Origin: Micromonospora parastrephiae
GTDB taxonomy: Bacteria > Actinomycetota > Actinomycetes > Mycobacteriales > Micromonosporaceae
Reading direction: 5' to 3'
Assembly (NCBI RefSeq): GCF_016802865.1
Contig: NZ_JAEVHM010000044.1
Coordinates: 1-34,896, forward strand
DNA: 34,896 nucleotides
Shown here: in pieces, positions 6,912-17,028 of the stretch
How positions within the stretch are numbered: position 1 is the first letter of the stretch
Layout: each line of letters begins with the position of its first letter
Made by a program: the position numbers and the translations under genes
Notes under the pieces: model-generated
The model's input: only the letters and a program-made list of their open reading frames with translations
Databases searched by the model: none
What the model was told of the DNA's origin: nothing

Positions 6912-8426
6912 GTGACCGACACCCCGACCGGAGGTTTGCCGGTGCCGAACGTGCCCGGTCTGACCGATTTGCGGGTCTTTGCCCGGGGTGGTTACGCGAC
7001 CGTCTACCAGGCCACCCAGATCTCGGTGGGGCGCGAGGTCGCCGTCAAGGTGGAGAACCGGACGCTCGACAACGAGCGCGACCAGGCCCGCTTCCTGCGT
7101 GAGGCACGGGCGGCCGGGCGGATGTCGTCGCACCCGCACGTGGTGGACCTCTTCGACGTCGGGGTCACCGTCGACCAGCACCCCTACCTGATCATGGAGC
7201 TCTGCGACGGGTCGTACGCCGAACGGATGCGCACCTCGCCGCTGGGTCCGGTCGAGGCCCGCGACCTCGGCATGAAGATCGCCGACGCGCTCGCCCACTC
7301 GCATGCGGCCGGGGTGCTGCACCGGGACGTGAAGCCGGCGAACATCCTCTACTCCAACTTCAACTCGGCGGTGCTGGCCGACTTCGGCCTGGCCGTGCTC
7401 GCCGAGGCTCGGGACGCCTCGGTCACCCTGGAGGTGCTCACCCCGGCGTACGCGCCGCCGGAGATGTTCAGCCACAGCCCGCCGTCCCCCGCCGTCGACG
7501 TGTACGCCCTCTGCGCCACCCTCTACGCGGTGATGCACGGCCGGCCGCCGCGCTGGCAGTCCGAGCGCAATCCCAGCCTGGTCACCGTGCTGGAGATGTT
7601 CAACCAGCCGCTCCCCGGCCTGCCGGGCGTACCGGACGAGCTGATCGACGTGCTGCGCGCCGGCATGGCCAACGACCCGGCCGAACGACCCACCGCCCTC
7701 GAACTGCACGAGATGCTCGCCGGTCTGCCCCTCGGCCCGCCGTCGGCGCCGGTCAGCGGCGCCCCGGTCAGCGGCGCCCCGGTCAGCGGGGGCGCGACCT
7801 ACTCCGGCCCGCACGTCGCCAGCCAGCCGCTTCCCCGCCCCGCCGTGGAGGACACCCACCCGACCGCCCCCGCTGGCCGGCGCTGGCGGCGACGCTGGTT
7901 CCTCGGCGGAGCGGGCGCGCTCGCGCTGGCCGCCTCGGCCACCGCCGGCGCCTGGGTGGCCGGCGGTTCACCACCGCCCGATCCGTCCCCCTCGGCCAGC
8001 CACGTGGCCGCGCCGGCGACCGGGCCACTGCCGGGCTGCACGACCGGCGCCGGCACGCCGACAGTCCTGCCCGAAGGCGCCCGCTGCCTGCCCGAGTTGG
8101 AGTGCTTCGGCCCGATGCGGATCCGCGGCACCCACGCCGAGGCGGCCCGCGTCCCGTGCTCCGGTCCGCACACCTGGGAGACGTACGCCGAAGGGCTCCT
8201 GCCGGTGTCGCTGGTCGGCGCCGAGTACGACGAGGTGGTTGCCGCCGGGCCGGTCCGGCAGGTGTGCAGCGTCACCACCTTTCGGTTGACCACCGGAATC
8301 GCCGAAACGACCGGATGGCACCTGGAGGTGTTGCCGCCTGTCGAGGGCAGCGTCGACCGGGCCTACCGGTGTCTGGCCGGGCGGGGCGTGAACGCGCTCA
8401 CCGCGCCCACCCTCACCGATCGCTGA
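6912..8426 (+). CDS. membrane-anchored Ser/Thr protein kinase, 504 aa
   Basis: Hanks-type (PASTA-free) Ser/Thr kinase that phosphorylates protein hydroxyls using ATP. The kinase domain spans about 18-275: glycine loop ARGGYATVY, K46 in VAVKVE, catalytic HRDVKPAN (H137, D139), and DFG starting at D157. All key residues are present. A linker with three APVSG repeats (7746-7790 in DNA) leads to a single membrane segment at about 329-352. The outer part (about 370-504) holds several Cys and the pattern VPCSGPHTWETYAEG, like the septum-formation domain found outside other actinobacterial kinases and lipoproteins. The GTG start follows a leaderless -10. The 3' end overlaps the convergent gene at 8413 by 14 bases. 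It is not PknG-like. Confidence 0.9.
   Translation: MTDTPTGGLPVPNVPGLTDLRVFARGGYATVYQATQISVGREVAVKVENRTLDNERDQARFLREARAAGRMSSHPHVVDLFDVGVTVDQHPYLIMELCDGSYAERMRTSPLGPVEARDLGMKIADALAHSHAAGVLHRDVKPANILYSNFNSAVLADFGLAVLAEARDASVTLEVLTPAYAPPEMFSHSPPSPAVDVYALCATLYAVMHGRPPRWQSERNPSLVTVLEMFNQPLPGLPGVPDELIDVLRAGMANDPAERPTALELHEMLAGLPLGPPSAPVSGAPVSGAPVSGGATYSGPHVASQPLPRPAVEDTHPTAPAGRRWRRRWFLGGAGALALAASATAGAWVAGGSPPPDPSPSASHVAAPATGPLPGCTTGAGTPTVLPEGARCLPELECFGPMRIRGTHAEAARVPCSGPHTWETYAEGLLPVSLVGAEYDEVVAAGPVRQVCSVTTFRLTTGIAETTGWHLEVLPPVEGSVDRAYRCLAGRGVNALTAPTLTDR
7746..7790 (+). repeat. three 15-bp tandem repeats coding APVSG
   Basis: Three near-identical 15-base units in the kinase linker, each coding APVSG, just before the membrane segment. 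Length can change in whole units without breaking the frame, so the linker may vary between strains. Confidence 0.8.
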
Positions 8427-8754
8427 GCCCGCCCGACCCGCGCCGCCGGTCGCGCACCGCACGTAACGCGTCCCGGCTGTCCAGCGCGTCGAGGGTGTCC
8501 GCGTCGATCCCGTGCGGCATCAGCTCCAGTGGCCCGACCGCTGCCGATCGGTCCGCCGGCTCGGGGCTGTCGCCCTGTCGGGCGGCCGAGGTGGCCACCC
8601 CGGCGACCATGACCAGCAGGACGCAGAGCAGCGCGAGCGCCACGCCGAGCAGATCCTGGCGGCGCCAGACGACCAGCGTGACCAGCGGCGCGAGGGCTCC
8701 CAACGCCGCGACCACCGCCACCGTCCGCGCATCGGCCCTGGGCAATCGACTCAC
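8413..8754 (-). CDS. small membrane protein, 113 aa
   Basis: Unrecognised family. Two hydrophobic stretches, VAVVAALGALAPLVTLVVW (about 12-30) and LLGVALALLCVLLVMVAGVA (about 35-54), are separated by a short basic turn (RRQD), so it should be a hairpin in the membrane. The rest is a soluble acidic then basic tail of about 60 residues, with LMPHGIDADTLDALDSRDALRAV likely helical. I chose GTG 8754, giving MSRLPRADARTV. The open frame extends to a TTG at 8787, but those extra codons add a non-typical Ala/Gly/Arg segment. A GGAGG run touches the GTG, which is too close for an ideal ribosome site, so the start is uncertain. It converges on the kinase gene and overlaps its end. Confidence 0.6.
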   Translation of the reverse strand: MSRLPRADARTVAVVAALGALAPLVTLVVWRRQDLLGVALALLCVLLVMVAGVATSAARQGDSPEPADRSAAVGPLELMPHGIDADTLDALDSRDALRAVRDRRRGSGGLSDR

Positions 8755-8908
8755 CCCTCCAGCATGTCCGGCCCGGGCGGCTGTCAACCACAGAGCCCGG
8801 CCGGCACGCCGACGGTCCGATCCCGACGGGCCCGGCGCGTGGGCCTACGAAGTGGACCAGAGTCGCTACTCTCGGTGTCCCGCAGGCTGTTGCGTCAGCG
8901 AGGTCACC

Positions 8909-9849
8909 ATGAACGTAGGTAGCTCCCAGTCCCGGCTCCGCGCCGTCGCGACGACGCTGGCGGTCGCCGTGACCCTCACCCTGGCCGCCGCCGCAGGCTG
9001 CGACAGCCGCAAGGAACCGGACCTGTCGTCGGTGCAGGAGAAGCTGCGCGAGACGCACATCTACGGTCAGTCGAAGCTGCGCATCGGCGTCGCCACCAAC
9101 GAACCGCTGATGGGCGAGCTGCGCAACGGTCAACACGTCGGCTTCGACGTCGAGATCGGCCGGTACGTGGCGGCGTCCCTCGGCTACGAGGGGGACCAGC
9201 GGCTGGAGTTCGTCTCGGTGGCCACCGAGGACCGCATCCCGGCCCTGCAGGGCGGCATGGTCGACCTGGTGGTGTCCAGCTTCTCGATGACCGAGGAGCG
9301 CAGGAAGCTGGTGAGCTTCGCCGGGCCGTACTTCGTCACCACACAGGAGGTGATGGTGAGACCCGACTCAAGGACAAGATCCGCACCATCGAGGACCTGC
9401 GTGACCCGGCCTACAAGATCTGCACCAGCGGTGGTTCCACCACCGAGGCCGAGCTGGAGAAGCACCAGGTCAAGGCGCTGGTGGTGAAGGACGTCGGTGA
9501 CTGTGTCGCCGGTATCCGGGAGGGCCGCTACGACGCGGTCAGCTCCGACGAGACGATCCTCGCCGGGTTCCTGGCCAGCTACCCCAAGGATTTCGAGATC
9601 GTCGACATGCCGTTCGGCACCAGCGAACTGCTCGGCATCGGCGTGCCGATCGGTGACCCGGCGCTGCGCGACCTCGTCGCGTTCTTCCTGCAGAAGAGCT
9701 ACCAGCAGGGCCGGGACGGGCAGGCGAGCCCGTGGCAGACGGCGTACAACCGGACCCTCGGCCCGTGGCTGAAGGCCGAGAAGCGCCAGCCGCAGCCCCT
9801 GGAGGTGCCGAAGCTGGTCGACTTCGACGACAAGGCGCCCGCGAAGTGA
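8909..9849 (+). CDS. glutamate-type solute-binding lipoprotein (frame broken by a one-base deletion)
   Basis: Family 3 extracellular solute-binding protein of the GlnH/GluB type, which binds polar amino acids such as glutamate or glutamine. A lipoprotein signal peptide ends in LAAAAGC with Cys31 for lipidation. The binding fold shows LRIGVATNEPLMG, GFDVEIGRYVA, PALQGGMVDLVVSSFSMTEER and, after the break, YKICTSGGSTTEAELEKH and GIREGRYDAVSSDETI. The frame changes from the first to the second part at about 9356-9372 (near GAGACCCGACTC). One added base rejoins them into 313 residues, normal for the family. The corrected stop overlaps the next gene as GTGA. No ABC ATPase or permease is encoded nearby, so it may serve sensing through the next membrane protein rather than transport. 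Confidence 0.85.
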
Positions 9850-11006
9850 GCACGGCCGCGACCGCCACCGGCGGCGACGGCCCGGTTCCGCCGCCCCGCG
9901 CGGCCGTGCCGGCCGACAGCGGTCCGCCGGCCGCCGAGGTGGACGCAGCAGGGTGGCCCGTCGGTGTGCCGGTCGCCGAACCCGCCGAGCCGGTCGTCGC
10001 CGAGGCCGAGCCGGGACGCGTGCGGTGGGATCCGGCGGAGCGGCGCGCCCGCGCCAGCCAGTCGTTCTGGACCGCTCTGGTGGGCGTACCGGCGATCTTC
10101 TCGGTGCTCCGGCTCGGCGTGGAGGCCGGCGGAGAACTCCAGACCACGCTGCTGCTGGTGGCCAACGTGGGACCGGTCAATTTGCTCGCCGGCTTCCTGA
10201 CCACCGCTGCCCGGCTGCTGTCCACCGGGCTGGTCGCCGTCTTCGCGCTCGGCGCGGTGCTGGCCGTCAGCGCGGATCGGCTGCCGCCGGGCGCCCGCCG
10301 TCGTCCCCTCTTCGCCCGCTGGGCCGACATCACTCCGGCCTGGGTGGTGTTGGCCAGCTTCCTGCTCGCCCTGCTCACCTGGCCGCTGCTCTACCTGCCA
10401 CTGCTGTTGCCGGCGTTCGTGGCCGCGTTCCAGTTGCGCCCCGAGCGGCTGCACGAACGGGTCCTGCCCCGCCTGCTGCTGATCGTCGCGCTGCTCGCCG
10501 GGTACGGCTGGCTGCTGCTGCCCATGCTCCGGGACGCCTGGGAGCAGGGCGAGTGGCTGGTGCTGGCGCTCGTCGTGGTGCCGCCGCTGCTGGCCGTGTT
10601 CATCGCCGGGCCGCTGCCCGGCATGGTGATCCGGCCGCTGGCGACGCTGACCGAGGTGGCGGTGCTGGCCATGCTGGTCTGGGCCGCCCTTCCGGTGATC
10701 AGCACACCGGTGCTGCCGTTGACCGTCACGACCGTCGGGGCGGAGAACGGCCCCACCGAGGACGTACGCGGGCACGTCGTCACCACCGACGACGTCAACA
10801 TGGTGATCCTTCAGGAGCAGGGCGGAGTGCGGTACGTCCCGGTCGGCCTGGTGCGCGCGCAGGTGCTCTGCCCGAGCGAGGAGGAACTGCCCCGGCACCG
10901 GCTGCGCGTCCACGACTTCCACATCGAGGATTCGCTGCTGGAGGGGATGGGCCGCCGGGTACGCCCGGTGCATCGCATCGACGCCGCCTGTCGCGCCCCC
11001 GGCTGA
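9846..11006 (+). CDS. polytopic membrane protein paired with the binding lipoprotein, 386 aa
   Basis: No named family recognised. The first 70 residues are Pro/Ala/Glu-rich and cytoplasmic-looking. Then come about seven to eight membrane segments between about 73 and 300: FWTALVGVPAIFSVLRL, VNLLAGFLTTAARL, STGLVAVFALGAVLAVS, WVVLASFLLALLTWPLLYLP, LLLIVALLAGYGWLLL, VLALVVVPPLLAVFIAG and LATLTEVAVLAMLVWAALPV. The last about 100 residues form a soluble domain with two Cys (VLCPSEEEL and DAACRAPG). The GTG start overlaps the lipoprotein stop by four bases, so the two are translationally coupled. Mycobacteria also pair a glutamate-binding lipoprotein (GlnH) with a membrane partner (GlnX) to control PknG; a similar role here is only an analogy. 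The gene converges on an acyl-CoA dehydrogenase ten bases away. Confidence 0.75.
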   Translation: MSTAATATGGDGPVPPPRAAVPADSGPPAAEVDAAGWPVGVPVAEPAEPVVAEAEPGRVRWDPAERRARASQSFWTALVGVPAIFSVLRLGVEAGGELQTTLLLVANVGPVNLLAGFLTTAARLLSTGLVAVFALGAVLAVSADRLPPGARRRPLFARWADITPAWVVLASFLLALLTWPLLYLPLLLPAFVAAFQLRPERLHERVLPRLLLIVALLAGYGWLLLPMLRDAWEQGEWLVLALVVVPPLLAVFIAGPLPGMVIRPLATLTEVAVLAMLVWAALPVISTPVLPLTVTTVGAENGPTEDVRGHVVTTDDVNMVILQEQGGVRYVPVGLVRAQVLCPSEEELPRHRLRVHDFHIEDSLLEGMGRRVRPVHRIDAACRAPG

Positions 11007-11016
11007 CCGCCGCCGC

Positions 11017-12180
11017 TCAGTAGGACTTGTCCTGGCCCAGGACGTGCTGCGCGACGAAGTTGAGGATCATCTCGCGGCTGACCGGGGCGATCCGGCCGGC
11101 CCGGACCGCACCGAGCAGGGTGGCCACCCCGTACTCGGTGGTCATGCCCGCGCCACCGAGAGCCTGCACGGCGGTGTCCACGGCGAGCGCGGCGGCCTCC
11201 CCGGCGGCGTACTTGGCCATGTTGCCGGCCACCCCGGCCTCCAGGTCGCGGCCGGCGTCGTACAGCGTGGCGGCCTTCTGGATCATGAGGCGGGCCAGCT
11301 CGACCTGCACCGCCGCGTGCGCCAGCGGGTGCGACACGCCCTGGTGCGAGCCGATGCTCCGGCCGCCCCAGACCGTGCGGGTGGCGGTGTACTCGCTGGC
11401 CCGCTCGATGGCGTACCGACCGGTGCCGGCGCCCATCGCGGCTACCGTGATCCGTTCCGGGTTGAGCCCGGCGAACAGCGCCGGCAGGCCGGCATCCAGC
11501 GACTCGCCGACGAGCGCGTCGGCGGGAAGTCGAACGTCGTCGAGGTAGAGCAGGAACTGGTTCTCCGGGGAGACGATCTCCATGTCCAGCTTGGACCGCG
11601 TCAGCCCGGCCGCGTCGGTCGGCACGAGGAACAGCGCCGGCTTGAGCTTTCCGGTCCCGGCATCCTCGGTACGCGCCACCACCAGCACATGGGCGGCCTC
11701 GTCGACGCCCGAGATGTAGCACTTGCGGCCGGAGAGCAGCCAGCCCTCGCCGTCGCGGCGGGCCACCGTGCCGAGGCGGTGGAAGTTGGAGCCGGCCTCC
11801 GGCTCGGTGATCGCGAAGACGATCTTCTGGGAGCCGTCGGCGAGACCGGGCAGGTGCCGCTTGCGCTGCTCCTCGGTGCCGTGCCGGTTGAGCACGGTGG
11901 CCGCGATGGCGGGGGAGACCACCAGCAGCAGCAGCGGACATCCGGCCGCGGCCAGCTCCTCGCAGACGATGGCCAGCTCGGTGATGCCGCCGCCCCCGCC
12001 GCCGTACTCGGTGGGGATGTTGACCCCCAGGTAGCCGAGCCGACCCGCCTCCGCCCACAGCTCGGTGGTGTGCTCACCGGCCTTCGCCTTCTCGACGAAG
12101 TAGCGGTGGCCGTAGCGGCGGCCCAACGCCCGCACGGCGTCGCGAAGCTGGTCCTGCTCGGGGGTGAGGTCGAAGGTCAT
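11017..12180 (-). CDS. acyl-CoA dehydrogenase, 387 aa
   Basis: FAD-dependent acyl-CoA dehydrogenase, which introduces an alpha-beta double bond in an acyl-CoA in the cytoplasm. The N-terminal helical domain starts MTFDLTPEQDQLRDAVRALG. The middle beta domain has the flavin/substrate motif FAITEPEAGSNFHRLGTVARR. The C-terminal domain includes QALGGAGMTTEYGVATLLG, in which the usual RDAR...EGT end motif is replaced by RAGRIAPVSREM. Length is normal (380-400). It is the last gene of the minus-strand operon, and its ATG overlaps the stop of the carboxylase alpha gene as ATGA. In liu and atu pathways one dehydrogenase acts before the carboxylase; a second one here suggests an additional acyl-CoA substrate. 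Substrate not determinable from sequence alone. Confidence 0.9.
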   Translation of the reverse strand: MTFDLTPEQDQLRDAVRALGRRYGHRYFVEKAKAGEHTTELWAEAGRLGYLGVNIPTEYGGGGGGITELAIVCEELAAAGCPLLLLVVSPAIAATVLNRHGTEEQRKRHLPGLADGSQKIVFAITEPEAGSNFHRLGTVARRDGEGWLLSGRKCYISGVDEAAHVLVVARTEDAGTGKLKPALFLVPTDAAGLTRSKLDMEIVSPENQFLLYLDDVRLPADALVGESLDAGLPALFAGLNPERITVAAMGAGTGRYAIERASEYTATRTVWGGRSIGSHQGVSHPLAHAAVQVELARLMIQKAATLYDAGRDLEAGVAGNMAKYAAGEAAALAVDTAVQALGGAGMTTEYGVATLLGAVRAGRIAPVSREMILNFVAQHVLGQDKSY

Positions 12181-14162
12181 CGGGAATCCTCCTCTTCAGC
12201 GTCGATGACGGCCAACACGGCACCGGTGCGCACCTGACCGCCGGCCGGCACCGGCAGCTCGGCTACCACGCCATCGATCGGGGCGAGCACGGGGTGTTCC
12301 AGCTTCATCGCTTCCAGCGTGAGCAGTGGTTCGCCGGCCGAGACCCGCTGGCCGACCTGGACGTGCACCCGGGTCACTGCGCCGGGCAGCGGCGCGAGCA
12401 GCGACCCGGCCGCCAGTTCCGCCGCCGGCAGCGGGAGACGCGGCAGCTCGCTCAGGCTCGCCGCCCCGTCCGGGCCGTCCACGAAGACCTCCGGGCCCAC
12501 CCGGTGTACGCGGTACGCGCACCGCACCCCGTCGACGTCGAGCACCACCCGCTCCGGGGTCGCCTCGACCAACTCCACGGCGGGCGGATCGCTGGCGCCG
12601 GGCTCGGCGGACCACTCGGCGAGCCCACCCGTGCGGTCCAGCCGGTAGCGGACCTCGACCTCGCCGTCCGGGCCGGCGAAGCGGGTGACCTGCGCGACGG
12701 CCGGCACGTTGCGCCAGCCCGACGGCAAGCCGCCCAGCACCCGGGCCTCGGCGCGGCGGCCGGCGGCCGAGGCGAGTGCCGCCGCGAGCGTCGCCAACGG
12801 GAGTTGACCGGTGGAGAGCAGGGGAGCGAAGACCTCCCGGTGCCGGTCCAGGAACCCGGTGTCGATCTCCCCGGCGGCGAACGCGGGGCTGCGCAGCACC
12901 CGGACCAGCAGGTCCCGGTTGGTGGTCACCCCGTGCAGTTCGGCCCGGACCAGCGCGGTGGCCAGCATCCGGGCCGCCTCGGCGCGGGTACCACCCCAGG
13001 CGACGAGCTTCGCCAGCATCGAGTCGTAGTGCACACCGACCACCGAGCCGGCCACCACGCCCGAGTCGAGCCGCAGGCCCGGCCCGACCAGCCCGCCGAA
13101 CTCGGCCGCCACCTGGGGGACCGTGAACCGGTGCATCGTCCCGGTGGCCGGCCGCCACCCGGCCGCCGCGTCCTCGGCGCAGAGCCGTACCTCGATCGCG
13201 TGGCCGGTGCTCGCCGGCAGGGCCGCCGGCAGCGGCTCACCCTCGGCGACGAGCAGTTGCAGCCCGACCAGGTCCAGCCCGGTGCACAGCTCGGTCACCG
13301 GGTGCTCGACCTGAAGTCGGGTGTTCATCTCTAGGAAGAAGAACTCCCCACCCGGAGCGAGCAGGAACTCCACCGTGCCGGCGCCCAGGTAACCGACCGC
13401 CCGACCAGCGGCCACCGCCGCCTCGTGCATCGCCGAGCGCACCGACCCGGGTACGACCGCCGGCGCCTCCTCGACGATCTTCTGGTGTCGGCGCTGGATC
13501 GAGCACTCCCGGTCACCGAGAGCCACCACCCGTCCCTCGGCGTCGCCGAAGATCTGCACCTCGACGTGCCGGCCGCGTTCGACGTACCGCTCGATGAAGA
13601 CCGTGCCGTCGCCGAACGCCGCGGCCGCCTCCCGGCGCGCGGAGGCGACGGCCTCGGCCAGCCCGACCGAGTCCCGGACGATCCGCATCCCCCGCCCGCC
13701 GCCGCCGGCGGACGCCTTCACCAGCACCGGAAAGCCGGTGATGTCCCCGGTGTCGGTCCAGCTCGGCAGCATCGGCACACCCGCCTCGGCGAGCAGCGCC
13801 TTCGCCGCCAGCTTGTCGCCCATCGCCGCGATCACCTTGGCCGGCGGGCCGACCCAGGTCAGCCCCGCGTCGGTCACCGCCGCCGCGAACTCGGCGTTCT
13901 CGGCGAGAAACCCGTAACCCGGGTGGACGGCGTCCGCGCCGCTGCGCCGGGCCGCGTCCAGGATCTTCTCGACCCGCAGGTACGTCTCGGCGGGCGCGTC
14001 TCCGGGCAACCGGACCGCCCGGTCGGCCTCGGCGACGAACGGCGCGGCGGCGTCCGCGTCCGAGTGCACGGCGACCGTCTCCACGCCGAGCGCCCGGCAG
14101 GTCGCGAAGATCCGGCGGGCGATCTCCCCCCGGTTGGCGACGAGCAGTTTCCGAATCGTCAT
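12177..14162 (-). CDS. acyl-CoA carboxylase alpha subunit (biotin carboxylase plus BCCP), 661 aa
   Basis: Biotin-dependent alpha subunit that carboxylates its own biotin with ATP and bicarbonate. The biotin carboxylase part (about 1-445) begins MTIRKLLVANRGEIARRIFA, has the ATP-grasp glycine loop KASAGGGGRGM (149-159) and EMNTRLQVEHPVTE (278-291). A middle BT-like region follows, and the C-terminal carrier domain carries EAMKLEH with the biotinylated K620. The 661-residue layout matches methylcrotonyl-CoA (LiuD) and geranyl-CoA (AtuF) carboxylase alpha chains rather than the shorter acetyl/propionyl type. The ATG at 14162 is the family start; the longer open frame upstream runs through the dispersed repeat. 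It lies 68 bases after the beta subunit gene in the same operon. Confidence 0.93.
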   Translation of the reverse strand: MTIRKLLVANRGEIARRIFATCRALGVETVAVHSDADAAAPFVAEADRAVRLPGDAPAETYLRVEKILDAARRSGADAVHPGYGFLAENAEFAAAVTDAGLTWVGPPAKVIAAMGDKLAAKALLAEAGVPMLPSWTDTGDITGFPVLVKASAGGGGRGMRIVRDSVGLAEAVASARREAAAAFGDGTVFIERYVERGRHVEVQIFGDAEGRVVALGDRECSIQRRHQKIVEEAPAVVPGSVRSAMHEAAVAAGRAVGYLGAGTVEFLLAPGGEFFFLEMNTRLQVEHPVTELCTGLDLVGLQLLVAEGEPLPAALPASTGHAIEVRLCAEDAAAGWRPATGTMHRFTVPQVAAEFGGLVGPGLRLDSGVVAGSVVGVHYDSMLAKLVAWGGTRAEAARMLATALVRAELHGVTTNRDLLVRVLRSPAFAAGEIDTGFLDRHREVFAPLLSTGQLPLATLAAALASAAGRRAEARVLGGLPSGWRNVPAVAQVTRFAGPDGEVEVRYRLDRTGGLAEWSAEPGASDPPAVELVEATPERVVLDVDGVRCAYRVHRVGPEVFVDGPDGAASLSELPRLPLPAAELAAGSLLAPLPGAVTRVHVQVGQRVSAGEPLLTLEAMKLEHPVLAPIDGVVAELPVPAGGQVRTGAVLAVIDAEEEDSR

Positions 14163-14176
14163 CAGCGCTGAGCCTG

Positions 14177-14226
14177 CCTTTCGTTCGCGACTGCGGGACT
14201 CCGCTTCGCTGCGTTCCTCGCGCTCA
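14177..14226 (-). repeat. dispersed 50-bp intergenic element, copy C
   Basis: Read on the minus strand: TGAGCGCGAGGAACGCAGCG followed by AAGCGGAGTCCCGCAG and TCGCGAACGAAAGG. It is the same element as copies A and B at 1069 and 1129, with a few substitutions. It starts five bases after the stop of the carboxyltransferase gene and ends shortly before the alpha subunit start, so it sits inside an operon, and its AAAGG end lies near the next ribosome site. Confidence 0.8.
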
Positions 14227-14230
14227 CGGG

Positions 14231-15828
<1,598 letters not shown>

Positions 15829-15832
<4 letters not shown>

Positions 15833-17024
15833 AGGCCCATACCTTTCGCGATGATCTCGTTCATGATCTCGGTGGTGCCGCCGCCGATGCCGAGAATCCG
15901 CGCGTCGCGGTAGTGCCGTTCCACCTCGGCGTCGCGCAGATAGCCGAAGCCGCCGTGCAGTTGCAGCGCCTGGTCGACGACGTGGTCGCAGGCGGCCACC
16001 GCCACGTTCTTCGCCATCGCCACCTCGGTCACCACCGGCTCGCCCGCCGCCACCCGGGTAGCCACCTCGTGCACGTACGACCGGGCCGCCTCGGTTCGCG
16101 TGTGCATCTCGGCCAGCCGGTGCCGGATCAGCTGCCGGCTGGCCAGCGGCCGCCCGAAGGTCTCCCGGTCCCGGCACCAGCGCACGGCCAGTTCGACGCA
16201 GCGCTGCGCGGTCGCGTAGGCATGAGTCGCCAGCGAGAGCCGCTCGGCTGCGAAGTGCTGCATGATCGCCAGGAAGCCGGTGTTCTCCGCACCGATCCGG
16301 TTGGCGACCGGGACCCGGACGTCGACGAAGGACAGCTCGGCGGTGTCCGAGCAGTGCCAGCCCAGCTTCTCCAACCGGCGTCCCACCGTGAAACCGGGCG
16401 ACCCCTTGTCGATGACCAGCAGGGTGAGTTCGCCGCTGCCGAGAAAGTCGGTGCACACCGCCGTGGTCACGAAGTCGGCGCGGTGTCCGCTGGTGATGTA
16501 GGTCTTCGACCCGTTCACCACGTAGTGGTCGCCGTCGCGGCGGGCGGTGGTGCGAATGCCGGCCACGTCCGAGCCGCCGTCCGGCTCGGTGATCGCCAGC
16601 GCGCCGATCATCGTGCCCGCCAGAGTGGGCCGGACGTACCGCTCGATCAGGCCGTCGTCGCCCGGCGACGAGGTGCCGCCGAGTCGGCCGCCCAGCGAGC
16701 CGCCGGTGCGGGCACCGGCCGCCGCGACCATGTGCGGCAACGCGATGCCGTGCGTGAACAGGGCCGCGACCAGCCCGGACGAGCCGCCGGAGCGGATCAG
16801 CTCCTCGGTCACGATGATCGAGTCGAGCAGGTCACCGCCGCTGCCGCCGACCGACTCGGGGAAGCCGATGCCGAGCAGGCCGAGCTTCGCGGCGTCGCGT
16901 GCAGGGCACGGGGTACCTCGCCGGCCCGCTCCCAGTCGTCCAGGTGCGGCAGCACCTCCCGGGTCACGAACGCGCGGGTCAGTTCGCGCAGGTGCCGCCG
17001 CTCGGGGGTGTCCACGATGCTCAT
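15829..17024 (-). CDS. acyl-CoA dehydrogenase (frame broken by a one-base deletion)
   Basis: FAD acyl-CoA dehydrogenase, probably the first oxidation step before the carboxylase (citronellyl-CoA or isovaleryl-CoA type). The N-terminus MSIVDTPERRHLRELTRAFV lies in one frame up to LH42. At about 16893-16899 the frame shifts. With one base restored (GCGAC to GCCGAC) it continues as ADAAKLGLLGIGFPE, then VTEELIRSGGSSG, the flavin motif ALAITEPDGGSDVAG, and the end LHGGFGYLRDAEVERHYRDARILGIGGGTTEIM. Corrected length is 398 residues, normal for the family. It starts four bases after the AtuA-like gene stop and ends overlapping the beta subunit start. A frameshift in the middle of a tightly spaced operon suggests sequence error. 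Confidence 0.88.
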
Positions 17025-17028
17025 CGGG

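Noticed and set aside
9481..9849. separate 122-residue protein after the binding lipoprotein
   Set aside because: It is the C-terminal lobe of the same solute-binding protein, split by a frameshift.
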